DNA of 64,000 nucleotides. Origin: Actinomyces capricornis (GTDB lineage Bacteria; Actinomycetota; Actinomycetes; Actinomycetales; Actinomycetaceae). Each line of letters starts with the position of its first letter. Within the stretch, counting starts at the first letter, position 1. The notes under the pieces were generated by a model, which was not told the origin of the DNA, made no database searches, and worked only from the letters and a program-made list of their open reading frames with translations. The DNA lies in assembly GCF_019974135.1 (NCBI RefSeq), contig NZ_AP025017.1, positions 682,001-746,000 of the forward strand. Reading direction: 5' to 3'. The position numbers were made by a program, and so were the translations under genes. Below, piece after piece: positions 1-8,628 of this stretch.

Positions 1-2
1 CC

Positions 3-743
3 GAGGGCGCGCGCGCCGATTCCGTCATGCTCCTGCACCGGGCGGACAACGGCCAGGCGAGCCTGACCACGCTGCCGCGCGACACCTACGCGGAGATCCC
101 CGACTACGGGGGCGAGAAGATCAATGCCGCCTACTCCCTGGGCGGGCCCCAGCTGCTGGTGCGGACGGTGGAGTCCCTCTCCGGGCTGACCGTGGACCAT
201 TATGTGGAGGTCGGCATGGGCGGGGTCTCCCAGATGGTCGATGCGGTGGGGGGCGTGGAGGTCTGCCTGGACTACGACGTCGACGACCCCGACTCGGGGC
301 TGGTGTGGGACACCTCGCAGGGGACCTGCCAGAGCGTGGACGGGACCAAGGCCCTGGCCTACGCGCGCATGCGCAAGGCCGACCCCACCGGGGACATCGG
401 TCGGGGGCTGCGCCAGCGCGCCGTCATCTCGGCGGTGGTGAGCAAGGCCGCCTCGCCCTCGACGATCACCAATTTCTCCCAGCAGGACGCGCTGGTGGAT
501 GCCGGCACCCAGGTGCTCACCGTCGATGAGAGCGCCGGCGTGATCGACCTGGCCCAGATGGTGCTGGCCTTCCGCGCGGCCTCCGGGGCGCAGATGACCG
601 GGGCGCCGCCGATCGAGGACCTGGCCTACGAGCCGGGGGGCATCGGCCAGTCGGTGCTCCTCCAGGACACCACCGCGCCGGGCTTCTTCACCAGGCTGCG
701 CGACGGCGAGCTGACCCCCGCCGACTTCAACCAGCCCACCTAA
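3..743 (+). CDS. LCP (LytR-CpsA-Psr) family cell-wall ligase, 5' end outside the window
   Basis: The reading frame is open from the first bases, so only the C-terminal ~246 residues are present. They carry the LCP core: LPRDTYAEIP, then KINAAYSLGG, then YVEVGMGGVSQMVDAVGGV, then the Arg-rich ALAYARMRKADPTGDIGR segment. In this family these arginines and aspartates bind the pyrophosphate of a polyprenyl-linked glycopolymer. LCP enzymes sit on the outer face of the membrane and transfer wall polymers or protein glycans to peptidoglycan or protein. The N-terminal membrane anchor would lie upstream. A perfect-stem palindrome begins 9 nt after the stop and is a likely terminator. Family assignment is sure; the polymer transferred cannot be told. 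Confidence 0.9.
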   Translation, partial: EGARADSVMLLHRADNGQASLTTLPRDTYAEIPDYGGEKINAAYSLGGPQLLVRTVESLSGLTVDHYVEVGMGGVSQMVDAVGGVEVCLDYDVDDPDSGLVWDTSQGTCQSVDGTKALAYARMRKADPTGDIGRGLRQRAVISAVVSKAASPSTITNFSQQDALVDAGTQVLTVDESAGVIDLAQMVLAFRAASGAQMTGAPPIEDLAYEPGGIGQSVLLQDTTAPGFFTRLRDGELTPADFNQPT

Positions 744-752
744 CCCCTTCTT

Positions 753-820
753 TTCGACAATTTGCATGAGATCGTACTTCTCCGGGCCTGGAAAAGTACG
801 ATCTCATGCAAATTGTCGAA
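753..820. repeat. 68-bp near-perfect palindrome, copy 1
   Basis: The arms run 753-786 and 787-820. The first 27 positions of each arm pair perfectly, from TTCGACAATTTGCATGAG inward to the GTACTT/AAGTAC step; there are two mismatches near the centre. It lies between the convergent LCP and DUF559 genes, and the DUF559 stop codon is inside its right arm. It could end transcription from both sides. A second copy lies at 2021-2090. Confidence 0.9.
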
Positions 821-1916
821 GGTTGGGCGGGGGTTGGAGGCCCGGGACGGGATGGAGATTGGCGACGACGTCATCGGGGAAGGCCCGCACGAGCTCCTCG
901 ACCACCGGGGTCAGGGAGGCGACGTCGACCCAGATGAAGCGCAGGACGGTACCGAGCCGGCGCAGGTCGTCCTCCCGGATCTTCTCCTGGGCCAGGGCCC
1001 GCCCGTCCTGCCCGGTGTACTTCAGCAGCCCGTCGGCCTCCACGAGGATCCGGTGCCTCGGCCAGGCCAGGTCAACCCGGTAGCGGCCATGAGGGCCGCT
1101 CACGGGCATCTGCAGCACCGGCTCCGGGAAACCGGCTTGCAGGATCACCCAGCGCAGCGCGGACTCCAGGGGGCTCTCGGCACGGGCCGAGGCCTGCTCC
1201 ACAATCGCCCGGGCGCGCTTGATCCCGCGGCGGGCCCCGCCGCGCTTGAGCCCTTCCAGGCGCGCCAGGAGCGAGGCTCGCGCCTCCTGCTCGGCGCCCT
1301 TGTAGCCGGGATCGTCGACGTCGTCGCTCCCGCTGGCCAGGGCGCAGCCGCGTAGGTGGCCGTCCACGACCACCAGAGCATCGCGCGGGTGGAGCTCGCG
1401 GGCGCAGTCCAGGACCGTGCGCTCCAGGCTGGTGACTCGCAGGCCCTCGACGTAGACGACGTCCTCCTCGGGCAGGACCTGCACCCGGCGCCGGTGGACG
1501 GTGCGCCGGCCGGGGCGTGTGGGGCGCGGGCGGGTTGAGCCGGGGTGCGTCGGGCCGGGGTGCGTGCTGCCTCCGTCAGCCGGCCCGCTGGGGTGGGGGT
1601 AGTCGACGACGGGGTAGCGGTAGATGACCCGGCGAGGAGCAGTGCGCTGGATCGTGGTGATGTCGGGCTCGGCCTCCCACAGTGGCAGACCGTGGACGAA
1701 GGCGGCCGACTCGTGGGCCAGGACGGCGTCGGTGCGCGAGCAGTGCAGGGCGGCCTGGCAGCGGGCGCGGGTAACCTGGGCCTTGAGCCGCCATGGGGGC
1801 TCGGAGAGGTCGAGGGGCTCGATGTAGGCGCCGTCGCGGATCTTGAGCTTGGCCGAGGGGGTGGGCTGGTGGGAGCCGAGGTAGGCCGAGGAGAAGGAGA
1901 CTGGTGTGGTGTCCAT
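804..1916 (-). CDS. DUF559 / AbiEi-like domain protein
   Basis: About 370 residues. The N-terminal half (SRTDAVLAHESAAFVHGLPL, then ERTVLDCARELHPRDALVVVD) resembles the actinobacterial proteins annotated as AbiEi-type antitoxin-like. The C-terminal ~100 residues (VDLAWPRHRILVEADGLLKY, then DDLRRLGTVLRFIWVDV) match the DUF559 domain, which has a PD-(D/E)XK nuclease-like fold; the Asp and Glu of that core are present. No partner toxin gene is adjacent. A low-complexity Pro/Thr/Arg stretch (SGPADGG...RPGRR) joins the halves. An ATG at 1916 (MDTTPVSF) was chosen. The longer frame starts inside the palindrome at 2021-2090, which is unlikely. The function of this family is not established. Confidence 0.75.
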   Translation of the reverse strand: MDTTPVSFSSAYLGSHQPTPSAKLKIRDGAYIEPLDLSEPPWRLKAQVTRARCQAALHCSRTDAVLAHESAAFVHGLPLWEAEPDITTIQRTAPRRVIYRYPVVDYPHPSGPADGGSTHPGPTHPGSTRPRPTRPGRRTVHRRRVQVLPEEDVVYVEGLRVTSLERTVLDCARELHPRDALVVVDGHLRGCALASGSDDVDDPGYKGAEQEARASLLARLEGLKRGGARRGIKRARAIVEQASARAESPLESALRWVILQAGFPEPVLQMPVSGPHGRYRVDLAWPRHRILVEADGLLKYTGQDGRALAQEKIREDDLRRLGTVLRFIWVDVASLTPVVEELVRAFPDDVVANLHPVPGLQPPPNLRQFA

Positions 1917-2020
1917 GCCGGCACTGTGCGGCACCGGGCTCGCCTCGCGCCACGGGAGTGATCGGCCCTGTGGAGAGCACCTGCACGAAACCCGCCTGTG
2001 GAGCCCGGCCCCTCCCGTCT

Positions 2021-2090
2021 TTTCGACAATTTGCATGAGATCGTCCTTTTCCGGGCCCGGAAAAGGACGATCTCATGCAAATTGTCGAAA
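2021..2090. repeat. 70-bp perfect palindrome, copy 2
   Basis: The arms 2021-2055 and 2056-2090 are exact reverse complements, centred on CCGGG|CCCGG. It has the same sequence as the palindrome at 753-820 except for a few bases. One of these changes, A to C in the left arm, is matched by T to G in the right arm, so pairing is kept. It sits just past the galE stop and upstream of the DUF559 gene, where it could end galE transcription. Confidence 0.95.
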
Positions 2091-2101
2091 GGAAGGGGAG
2101 G

Positions 2102-3091
2102 TTAGGAGAAGTGGGGGCGGGCGGGGTCGGCCTGCCAGGAGGTGTAGGAGGAGGTGACGATATCGTCGAGATCATGCTCGGCCCTCCAGCCCAGCACCTG
2201 CCCGATCCGGGTGGCGTCCCCGATGAGCTGGGGCGGGTCTCCGGCACGGCGCTCGAGCTCCTCGGGGCGCAGGTCCAGGCCCGTGGCGGCGATGACGCGG
2301 TCAACGACCTCGCGCACCGAGGACCCCTCGCCGGTGCCCACATTGAAGATGTGCTCGCTCATCTGCCCGCCGCCGGCCAGGTAGTCCAGGGCGGCGATGT
2401 GAGCGGTGGCCAGGTCGCGCACGTGGATGTAGTCGCGCACGCAGGTGCCGTCGGGGGTGGGGTAGTCGGTGCCGAAGATCTTGGGGCTCTCGCCGCGCGA
2501 GAGGCGGTCCAGGACCATGGGGATGAGGTTGAGGGTGGCCATGTCCCCCAGGTCATCCCATCCGGCGCCGGCGACGTTGAAGTAGCGCAGGCCGGCCCAG
2601 CGCAGGCCCCAGGCGCGCTCGGCGTCGGCCATCATCCACTCCCCGATGAGCTTGGTCTCGCCGTAGGGGTTGATGGGGCGGCACTCGATGTCCTCCTGGA
2701 CGACCTCGACGGGCGGCATCCCGTAGACGGCGGCGGAGGAGGAGAAGATCATCTGGTCGACCCCGGCGTCCTCCATGGCCAGGAGCATGTTGGCCAGGCC
2801 CCCGACGTTCTGCTGGTAGTACCAGGCGGGGCGCTCGACGGACTCCCCCACCTGCTTGCGGGCGGCGAAGTGGATGACGGCGGTGACCTCGCGCTGGCGC
2901 ATGAGCCCGGTGAGCACCTCAACGGCCTGCCCGGAGGCGACGTCGAGCTCGACGAGCGTGGCGCCCTCGACCCGGTCCAGGGTGCCGTAGGAGAGGTCAT
3001 CGACGACGACGACCTCCTCCCCGCGCTGAAGAAGGAGCCTGACCACGTGGGCGCCGATGTAGCCGGCGCCTCCAGCAACGAGAATACTCAT
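2102..3091 (-). CDS. galE: UDP-glucose 4-epimerase GalE
   Basis: This 329-residue extended short-chain dehydrogenase interconverts UDP-glucose and UDP-galactose in the Leloir pathway and supplies UDP-galactose for glycopolymers. The NAD-binding GGAGYIG motif is at residues 7-13. The catalytic Ser lies in FSSSAAVYG, and Tyr/Lys lie in NPYGETK (YxxxK). The C-terminal NVGTGEGSSVREV and the full family length support an intact gene. The ATG at 3091 is preceded by TACGAT at a 6-nt distance, so translation is probably leaderless. It is not linked to other gal genes here. The palindrome at 2021-2090 follows the stop by 12 nt. Confidence 0.93.
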   Translation of the reverse strand: MSILVAGGAGYIGAHVVRLLLQRGEEVVVVDDLSYGTLDRVEGATLVELDVASGQAVEVLTGLMRQREVTAVIHFAARKQVGESVERPAWYYQQNVGGLANMLLAMEDAGVDQMIFSSSAAVYGMPPVEVVQEDIECRPINPYGETKLIGEWMMADAERAWGLRWAGLRYFNVAGAGWDDLGDMATLNLIPMVLDRLSRGESPKIFGTDYPTPDGTCVRDYIHVRDLATAHIAALDYLAGGGQMSEHIFNVGTGEGSSVREVVDRVIAATGLDLRPEELERRAGDPPQLIGDATRIGQVLGWRAEHDLDDIVTSSYTSWQADPARPHFS

Positions 3092-3097
3092 GTCGGA

Positions 3098-3103
3098 ATC
3101 GTA
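3098..3103 (-). promoter_or_regulatory. -10 box of galE (leaderless)
   Basis: TACGAT on the minus strand, 6 nt before the galE ATG at 3091. It matches the actinobacterial TANNNT -10 pattern at the spacing typical of leaderless mRNAs. No convincing -35 is seen. Confidence 0.6.
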
Positions 3104-3371
3104 ACACCGAACATTAGCGACCAGAAGAGCACAGAATCACACTGGGGCTCCGTCCTCGCGGAAGGCTCTGCGGACGGTCGCGCGACGCCGGCCATCACGA
3201 GCCACCACGCCCTCCCCTGCCCCGAAGGCAAGCCACCCGACATGCGCCCATGTGCCACAGGCCTCCCGACTCCCGCCCCGATCGGGCACGCAACAGCCCT
3301 CCGGCGGGCTACACTCGAGCCACCACACCCCCAGGCCTCTGGATCACGCCCAAATCGGGGGGTCTTTCCTA

Positions 3372-3914
3372 TCAGTCCGACGCCGCTGCCCCGACCTGCT
3401 CGCGCAGGGCGGCGCCCTTGGCGTGGGCGAGCTGGGCCAGGTCGGCCTGGAAGGCGCGCATGGCCTCGCGCAGCCGCGCCGCCTCCCGCCCCTCGCCGGC
3501 GGCCAGGATGCGCACCGCCAGCAGCCCGGCGTTGCGGGCCCCGCCGATGGAGACCGTGGCCACGGGCACGCCCGCGGGCATCTGCACGATGGACAGCAGG
3601 GAGTCCATGCCGTCGAGGTGCTTGAGCGGCACCGGCACGCCGATGACCGGCAGCTCGGTGACCGCGGCCAGCATACCCGGCAGGTGCGCGGCTCCCCCGG
3701 CGCCGGCGATGATGGCCCTCAGGCCCCGGGAGGCGGCGGTGCGGCCGTAGTCGATCATCTCGGTGGGCATGCGGTGGGCCGAGACGACGTCGGCCTCATA
3801 GGGCACGCCGAACTCCTCCAGCGCCCCGGCGGCGGCGCGCATCACCGGCCAATCGGAGTCCGAGCCCATGACGATCCCGACCACCGGCTGCTCCTGGTTC
3901 ATCCCTGCCCCCAT
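3372..3914 (-). CDS. purE: N5-carboxyaminoimidazole ribonucleotide mutase PurE
   Basis: About 180 residues, class I PurE. It converts N5-CAIR to CAIR in purine synthesis, taking the product of PurK. Signature segments are [14 protein letters not shown] (substrate-phosphate binding), [10 protein letters not shown] (catalytic His) and [13 protein letters not shown]. The start ATG at 3914 (MGAGMNQ) follows AGGAGG at a 9-nt distance. A second ATG at 3902 is possible. It lies 44 nt downstream of purK on the same strand, so the two form a purK-purE operon in the usual functional pairing. Confidence 0.93.
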   Translation of the reverse strand: MGAGMNQEQPVVGIVMGSDSDWPVMRAAAGALEEFGVPYEADVVSAHRMPTEMIDYGRTAASRGLRAIIAGAGGAAHLPGMLAAVTELPVIGVPVPLKHLDGMDSLLSIVQMPAGVPVATVSIGGARNAGLLAVRILAAGEGREAARLREAMRAFQADLAQLAHAKGAALREQVGAAASD

Positions 3915-3958
3915 CGTGTCTTTCCTCCTGTCGTGCCCGTACCGCGCCGTCACTATTC

Positions 3959-5305
3959 TTACCGGTCGCCGCGCAGGATGGCCACGACGTCGCGCGCCCG
4001 GGACAGGGCATCGGCGACCTCCTGGTCCGGCCCCACGGTCATGTTCACGTGCCCCAGTTTGCGCCCCGGGCGCCACTGCTTGCCGTAGAGGTGGATGCGC
4101 GCCTCGGGCTCGGCGGCCATGGCACGGGCCAGCGCACCGGGCCCCGGCAGGTCCTGGCCCCCGATGAGGTTGACCATGACGGTCACGGGCGCCACCGCCT
4201 GGGCCGCGCCCAGCGGCAGGTCGAGCACGGCGCGCAGGTGCTGGGCGAACTGGCTGGTCACGGCCCCGTCCTGGGTCCAGTGCCCGGAGTTGTGGGGGCG
4301 CATGGCCAGCTCGTTGACATACAGGCGGGTCGGCTCCCCGAAGACCTCGATGGCGAAGAGCTCGACGGCGAGCACCCCGGTGACGCCGAAGCGCTCGGCC
4401 ACCGCCCGCCCGATCCCCTCGGCCTCCTGGGCGGCGGCGGAGTCCAGCCCGGGGGCGGGGGCGATGACCTCGGCGCACATCCCACCCTCCTGGAGGGTGT
4501 GGGCCACGGGCCACACGGCGATCTCGCCGCTGGGGCTGCGGGCCAGCAGCACGGCCAGCTCACGTGTGAAGGCGATGGCCTGCTCCACCAGGAGGCTGGC
4601 GACGGCGCTGCCCCCCAGACTCCCGCCGCCGCCCGCGCCCTGCCCGGACTCGCCGGCCCGGGTACGGGCGGCCGAGTCGATCCACTGGGCGGCCCGGCCG
4701 TCGCGCAGCTCCTCGGCGTCGCGCACGAGCAGGACGCCGTGCCCGTCGTAGCCGCCTCGGGGGGTCTTGAGGACCACGGGCCAGCCGTGCTCGGAGGCGA
4801 AGTCCTCGACGGCGCTGATCATCTCCTCGGCGCTGCCCGCGGCCTCGGCCCAGGCGGGCTGGGGCAGGCCGGCCTCGTCCATGGCCCGGCGCATGGCGAG
4901 CTTGTCACGGGCGAGCTCCAGGGCCCGGGGCGCGGGCTGGACGCTGAGGCCCTCGGCCTGGAGCGCCTCCAGGAGGGCGGAGTCCTGGTGCTCGTGCTCG
5001 AAGGTGAGGACTGCGGCCCTCGGGCCGCCGCTCCCCCCGTCCGGGCCGAGGGCACCGCCCCCCTCGGCCGCGCCGGTCGTGCCGGCCGCATCGGCCCCTG
5101 CTGACCGGCCGCTCCCGGCCACCAGGGCGCGCACCGCGGTCTCATCATCGGCGGTGCCCACGGGGGCGTCGACGACGACCTGGCCGGCCGAACCCCGTGG
5201 GCTCTCCACCAGGACCCGCAGGTCGATGCCCAGGGCGCTGGCCTCCTCCTGCATCATGCGGGCCAGCTGCCCGCCCCCGATGACGGCCACGATCGGTGCA
5301 TTCAC
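3959..5305 (-). CDS. purK: 5-(carboxyamino)imidazole ribonucleotide synthase PurK
   Basis: 448 residues, ATP-grasp family. It uses ATP and bicarbonate to make N5-CAIR from AIR, upstream of PurE. The N-terminal [11 protein letters not shown] motif, the ATP-grasp core [15 protein letters not shown], and the C-terminal [16 protein letters not shown] are all clear. It is longer than usual (~380-400). The extra length comes from two Gly/Ala-rich inserts, near residues 62-95 ([11 protein letters not shown]...) and near 215-230 ([12 protein letters not shown]). GTG at 5305 is chosen because TAGCCT lies exactly 6 nt upstream (leaderless). Confidence 0.93.
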   Translation of the reverse strand: MNAPIVAVIGGGQLARMMQEEASALGIDLRVLVESPRGSAGQVVVDAPVGTADDETAVRALVAGSGRSAGADAAGTTGAAEGGGALGPDGGSGGPRAAVLTFEHEHQDSALLEALQAEGLSVQPAPRALELARDKLAMRRAMDEAGLPQPAWAEAAGSAEEMISAVEDFASEHGWPVVLKTPRGGYDGHGVLLVRDAEELRDGRAAQWIDSAARTRAGESGQGAGGGGSLGGSAVASLLVEQAIAFTRELAVLLARSPSGEIAVWPVAHTLQEGGMCAEVIAPAPGLDSAAAQEAEGIGRAVAERFGVTGVLAVELFAIEVFGEPTRLYVNELAMRPHNSGHWTQDGAVTSQFAQHLRAVLDLPLGAAQAVAPVTVMVNLIGGQDLPGPGALARAMAAEPEARIHLYGKQWRPGRKLGHVNMTVGPDQEVADALSRARDVVAILRGDR

Positions 5306-5311
5306 GCGCCC

Positions 5312-5317
5312 AGGCTA
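5312..5317 (-). promoter_or_regulatory. -10 box of purK (leaderless)
   Basis: TAGCCT on the minus strand, 6 nt before the purK GTG at 5305. Confidence 0.6.
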
Positions 5318-5392
5318 CCCGGCCCCGCCGGCCCGGGCCGGGCACCTCGGCGCCTGCCGCATCCTGCGCCGCCCAGTGCCGCCCCCACGCCC

Positions 5393-5598
5393 GCTGCACA
5401 TCTTCAGCGCGCCTCCTCAGGCCCGGGCCTTGGAATCCCGCGGATCCCGGATCCAGAATCCGCCTGTCATCCCCCGAAGATGTGCAGCGCCGGTCCTGTG
5501 GCACATCTTCAGCGCCGCGCCGCCGGCCCGGCCCGGCCCGCGCCATCATGCGGTTCCGCGATCCGCGCATGGGGCCCGGGGCGCCGAAGATGTGCAGC
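5393..5598. repeat. Four copies of a GAAGATGTGC motif in the purK/PIG-V divergent region
   Basis: The 354-bp region between the divergent purK and PIG-V-like genes holds no gene. It contains GCTGCACATCTTC at 5393-5405, its inverse GAAGATGTGCAGC at 5476-5488 and 5586-5598, and GCACATCTTC at 5501-5510. The copies at 5476 and 5501 face each other and could form a 10-bp stem. A one-base variant (GAAGGTGTGCAGC) occurs at 17035-17047. The motif may be a regulator site or a small dispersed repeat. Confidence 0.6.
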
Positions 5599-5647
5599 GG
5601 GGACGCGGCGGGCGCCCGGGATCATCGGCACCGATCCGCCCTGCCCG

Positions 5648-5653
5648 TAGGGT
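5648..5653 (+). promoter_or_regulatory. -10 box of the PIG-V-like gene (leaderless)
   Basis: TAGGGT, 6 nt before the GTG at 5660. Confidence 0.55.
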
Positions 5654-5659
5654 GAGCCC

Positions 5660-6991
5660 GTGACGACTCCAGCCACGGCGCCCGCGGCCTCCCCGTCGCA
5701 GGCCGGCGCCCCTCCCGCCCCCGAGGCACGGACTGCCCCCAACGGCGCCGCTCCCCCCGACACCTCCGGCCCCGGGGCCACGCCGAGCCGGGACCAGGCC
5801 CTCACCCGCCTGCCGCGTGCCCTCCAGGTCCTGGCGGTCTGGGCGGCGGCGAGCCTGACGACCTTCATCATCCTGCGCCTGGGGGCCCAGGACACACCTG
5901 CCACGCCCTGGGGCGGGGCCGCCCCCAGCTGGGTGGAGCACATGGCCTTCTGGGATGCGGGCTGGTACGAGCGCATCTCGCGCGAGGGCTACCCCGACAC
6001 CCTCCCCGTGGACGGCAATGGCCGGGTCACCCAGAACTCCTGGGCCTTCATGCCGCTCCTGCCCCTCCTGGCGGGGCTGCTGGGATGGACCGGCTGGTCC
6101 TTCTACGCCTGCGCAGCGGTGGTCTCGGTGGCGGCCTCGGCGGGCGCCGCCGTCGTGGCCGACAGGTGGCTGGCGCCACGCACCGGGCCGACGGCGTCAC
6201 TGTGGGCGGTGGGCCTGGTGTGGTCCTCCCCCTGCGCGGCGATCCTCCAGGTCCCCTATGCCGAGTCCCTGGGCCTGCTCCTGGTGGGCCTGACCCTGCT
6301 GCGCCTGGCGCGCGGGCACGCCCTGAGTGCCATCCCCTTCGCGGTGCTGGCCTCCTTCGCGCGCCCGGTGGGGGTGCCCCTGGGGGCGGCCCTGGGCCTG
6401 TGGTGGGCCTGGGAGGTGGCGCACGCCCGGGGGCTGGTGCCCCGCGACTGGTACCGGCGGCTCCTGCCCACCCAGGAGCCGCTGACCGCCCGCTCCCGGC
6501 TCCGCCTGCTGATGGCGGCGCTGACCACCTGCGCGGCGGCCCTGGCCTGGCCGGCGATCGCCTGGGCGCTCACGGGCAGGGCGGATGCCTACACGGCCAC
6601 CGAGACCTCCTGGCGGGGCGATCATCTGGTGCCCTTCACGCCCTGGCTCATCCGCGCGGGATGGTGGGTGGGCGACCACCTGGGTTGGATGCTGGTGCTG
6701 GTGGTCCTCCTGGCCGCCGCGCTGGTCCTCTCGGCCCGGGCGGCGCGCCGGCTGGGGGCGCCGGCCTGGTTCTGGTGCCTGGGCTACGTCGTCTACCTGC
6801 TGGCCTTCTTCGACCCCACGACCTCCCTCATCCGCCTCCTGCTCCCCCTGGCGCCCCTGGCCTGGGGGGCCGCCTCGGCGCTGGGCATGCGCGGGCGCGC
6901 GGCACTGCTCGTGGCCTGCCTGGGGGGCCAGCTGTGGTGGGTGGCCTGGGTGTGGGACCTGGGCACGGTCCACATCCAGTGGGTGCCCTGA
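5660..6991 (+). CDS. PIG-V-like multi-pass membrane protein (putative mannosyltransferase)
   Basis: 443 residues. About 50 Ala/Pro-rich N-terminal residues precede roughly nine hydrophobic segments. The first loop carries EHMAFWDAGWYERISREGYP, which matches the WDxxWY-type motif of PIG-V/GPI-mannosyltransferase-like GT-C enzymes. RVTQNSWAFMPLLP and AILQVPYAESLGLLLVGL are also typical of that family. Bacterial members are thought to transfer mannose from polyprenyl-phosphate donors on the outer membrane face, but the acceptor is unknown. The GTG start follows TAGGGT by 6 nt. The nearby GtrA gene, on the same strand, also belongs to the polyprenyl-sugar world. Confidence 0.7.
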   Translation: MTTPATAPAASPSQAGAPPAPEARTAPNGAAPPDTSGPGATPSRDQALTRLPRALQVLAVWAAASLTTFIILRLGAQDTPATPWGGAAPSWVEHMAFWDAGWYERISREGYPDTLPVDGNGRVTQNSWAFMPLLPLLAGLLGWTGWSFYACAAVVSVAASAGAAVVADRWLAPRTGPTASLWAVGLVWSSPCAAILQVPYAESLGLLLVGLTLLRLARGHALSAIPFAVLASFARPVGVPLGAALGLWWAWEVAHARGLVPRDWYRRLLPTQEPLTARSRLRLLMAALTTCAAALAWPAIAWALTGRADAYTATETSWRGDHLVPFTPWLIRAGWWVGDHLGWMLVLVVLLAAALVLSARAARRLGAPAWFWCLGYVVYLLAFFDPTTSLIRLLLPLAPLAWGAASALGMRGRAALLVACLGGQLWWVAWVWDLGTVHIQWVP

Positions 6992-7041
6992 ACACGCGAC
7001 CGCCGCGCACCTCAATGCGGCTCCCCTGGTGGGGGCTTCCC

Positions 7042-7047
7042 TAGGAT
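7042..7047 (+). promoter_or_regulatory. -10 box of gtrA-like gene (leaderless)
   Basis: TAGGAT, 7 nt before the ATG at 7055. The alternative ATG at 7046 overlaps this box, so 7055 is preferred as the start. Confidence 0.5.
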
Positions 7048-7054
7048 GCCGGAC

Positions 7055-7519
7055 ATGACCGATTCTCCCGGCGCCCAGCCCCGCTCCCTGTCGGCTCGAC
7101 TGGTGGCCATCATCAAGGAGTTCATGCAGTTCGGAGCGGTGGGGGCGGCGGCCTTCGTCATCGATATCAGCCTGTTCAACCTGCTCCAGCACGGTCCGAC
7201 GGGCATCCTCGCGGGCCACCCCAACACCGCCAATGCGGTGGCAGCGGTCACGGCCACCTTCTTCTCCTGGGTGGCCAACCGGACGTGGACCTACCGCGGC
7301 CGCACCCAGGAGAACGCCGCCCGTGAGGCCTTCCTCTTCGCCTTCGCCAACCTCGGGGGCATCCTCATCACCCAGTTCTGCCTGCTGTTCACCCACCACA
7401 TCCTGGGGATGGCCTCGCCCCTGGCGGACAACATCGCCGCCTACGTCGTGGGATTCGGCCTGGGCACCGCCTTCCGCTTCCTGTTCTACCACTACGTCGT
7501 CTTCACCGGTCACCGCTGA
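7055..7519 (+). CDS. GtrA-like family membrane protein
   Basis: About 154 residues with four membrane segments (roughly residues 26-48, 60-78, 92-113 and 122-142). Key motifs are FMQFGAVGAAAFVIDISLF, SWVANRTWTYRG and AFRFLFYHYVVF, which define the GtrA/DPMS-like family. These proteins are linked to flipping or positioning of polyprenyl-phosphate-linked sugars for cell-envelope glycosylation. The substrate is unknown. It lies 63 nt after the PIG-V-like gene on the same strand, but it seems to have its own promoter. Confidence 0.85.
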   Translation: MTDSPGAQPRSLSARLVAIIKEFMQFGAVGAAAFVIDISLFNLLQHGPTGILAGHPNTANAVAAVTATFFSWVANRTWTYRGRTQENAAREAFLFAFANLGGILITQFCLLFTHHILGMASPLADNIAAYVVGFGLGTAFRFLFYHYVVFTGHR

Positions 7520-7680
7520 GGCTGCCCGCCGGCTCCGCCGCTCGACGACGGCGCGGACGCGGCCCGCCCCACGCCGGGCACCGCGCCTCGGCACGGATAG
7601 AGGACTCACCGGGGCCGGTGGTGCCCGATCCCACACACCGGAGGGGACCACTCTCACGGCCCCCTCCCATGCCTGCCCTT

Positions 7681-7686
7681 TAGCCT
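7681..7686 (+). promoter_or_regulatory. -10 box of dedA-like gene (leaderless)
   Basis: TAGCCT, 6 nt before the GTG at 7693. Confidence 0.55.
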
Positions 7687-7692
7687 AGCCGG

Positions 7693-8505
7693 GTGACCGC
7701 CCTATCGACCGCGCTGACCACTGCCCTCCCCGCCACGCTACCCGCTCTCGGCCCCGGTCCGGCACCGGCCCTGGGGCCGGAGTGGCTCGACCCGGCCACC
7801 ATGATCATGACCTTCGTCGGATGGGTGGGACCCTGGTCGGTCCTGGCCGTCATGCTGGTCATCTTCGCCGAGACCGGGCTGCTCGTCGGCTTCTTCCTGC
7901 CCGGCGACTCCCTCCTGTTCACCCTGGGGATGTTCGTCCACATCGGGGAGAAGAGCCCCGCCGACGGCGTGCCGGTCAATATCTGGATCGTCTCGATCCT
8001 CATGTGGGTGGCCGCCATCGTCGGCGACCAGACCGGCTATGTCATCGGCAAGAAGGCCGGCCCGGCCATCTTCAACAAGCCCGACTCCCGCCTGTTCAAG
8101 CAGAAGTACGTCGATGAGACCAGGGTCTTCTTCGAGCGCCACGGCGGCAAGGCCGTGACCCTGGCCCGCTTCGTGCCCATCGTGCGCACCTTCACCCCGG
8201 TGATGGCCGGCGTGGGCCAGATGGGCTACCGGCACTTCGTGTTCTACAACGTCCTGGGCGCCACCGTCTGGGCCTTCGCCCTGGTGTGGCTGGGCTACTT
8301 CCTGGGCGGCATCGAGTGGATCCGGCACAACATCGACTACGTGATCCTGGGCATCGTCTTCGTCTCCGTGGCGCCAATGCTCTACGCCTGGCTGCGCTCC
8401 CGCCTGGTTGCGCGCCGCACCGGGCCCTCCGACGACACCCAGGCCGCCCCGCTGACCAACGAGCCCGCGCTGACCCGCTCATCGGAGCGCGCGGAGACCC
8501 GGTGA
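7693..8505 (+). CDS. DedA family membrane protein (SNARE-associated/VTT domain)
   Basis: 270 residues. The family's re-entrant segment FAETGLLVGFFLPGDSLLFT is followed by GDQTGYVIGKKAGPAIF, and by FFERHGGKAVTLARFVPIVR and PVMAGVGQMGYRHFVFYNV, with a last membrane helix before a charged tail. DedA proteins are inner-membrane proteins tied to lipid-carrier recycling and envelope homeostasis; recent work shows some flip undecaprenyl phosphate. The GTG start has TAGCCT 6 nt upstream. DUF368, another undecaprenyl-phosphate flippase family, follows 123 nt downstream. Confidence 0.9.
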   Translation: MTALSTALTTALPATLPALGPGPAPALGPEWLDPATMIMTFVGWVGPWSVLAVMLVIFAETGLLVGFFLPGDSLLFTLGMFVHIGEKSPADGVPVNIWIVSILMWVAAIVGDQTGYVIGKKAGPAIFNKPDSRLFKQKYVDETRVFFERHGGKAVTLARFVPIVRTFTPVMAGVGQMGYRHFVFYNVLGATVWAFALVWLGYFLGGIEWIRHNIDYVILGIVFVSVAPMLYAWLRSRLVARRTGPSDDTQAAPLTNEPALTRSSERAETR

Positions 8506-8628
8506 GGCCATGAGGACGACGGGACCGAGTCCGGCGGGGCTCCACGACGGTGACGCCAGTCCTCAGGCGCGCCCGGCCGGCGGGCGCCGGTGCGCCCTAC
8601 CCGTGCCCCTGGTGAAGGAGACCCAGCC

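Noticed and set aside
1917..2036. A 40-residue extension of the DUF559 protein starting in the palindrome
   Set aside because: The ATG is part of the repeated palindrome, and the added residues (RRVSCRCSPQGRS) do not look like a conserved domain.
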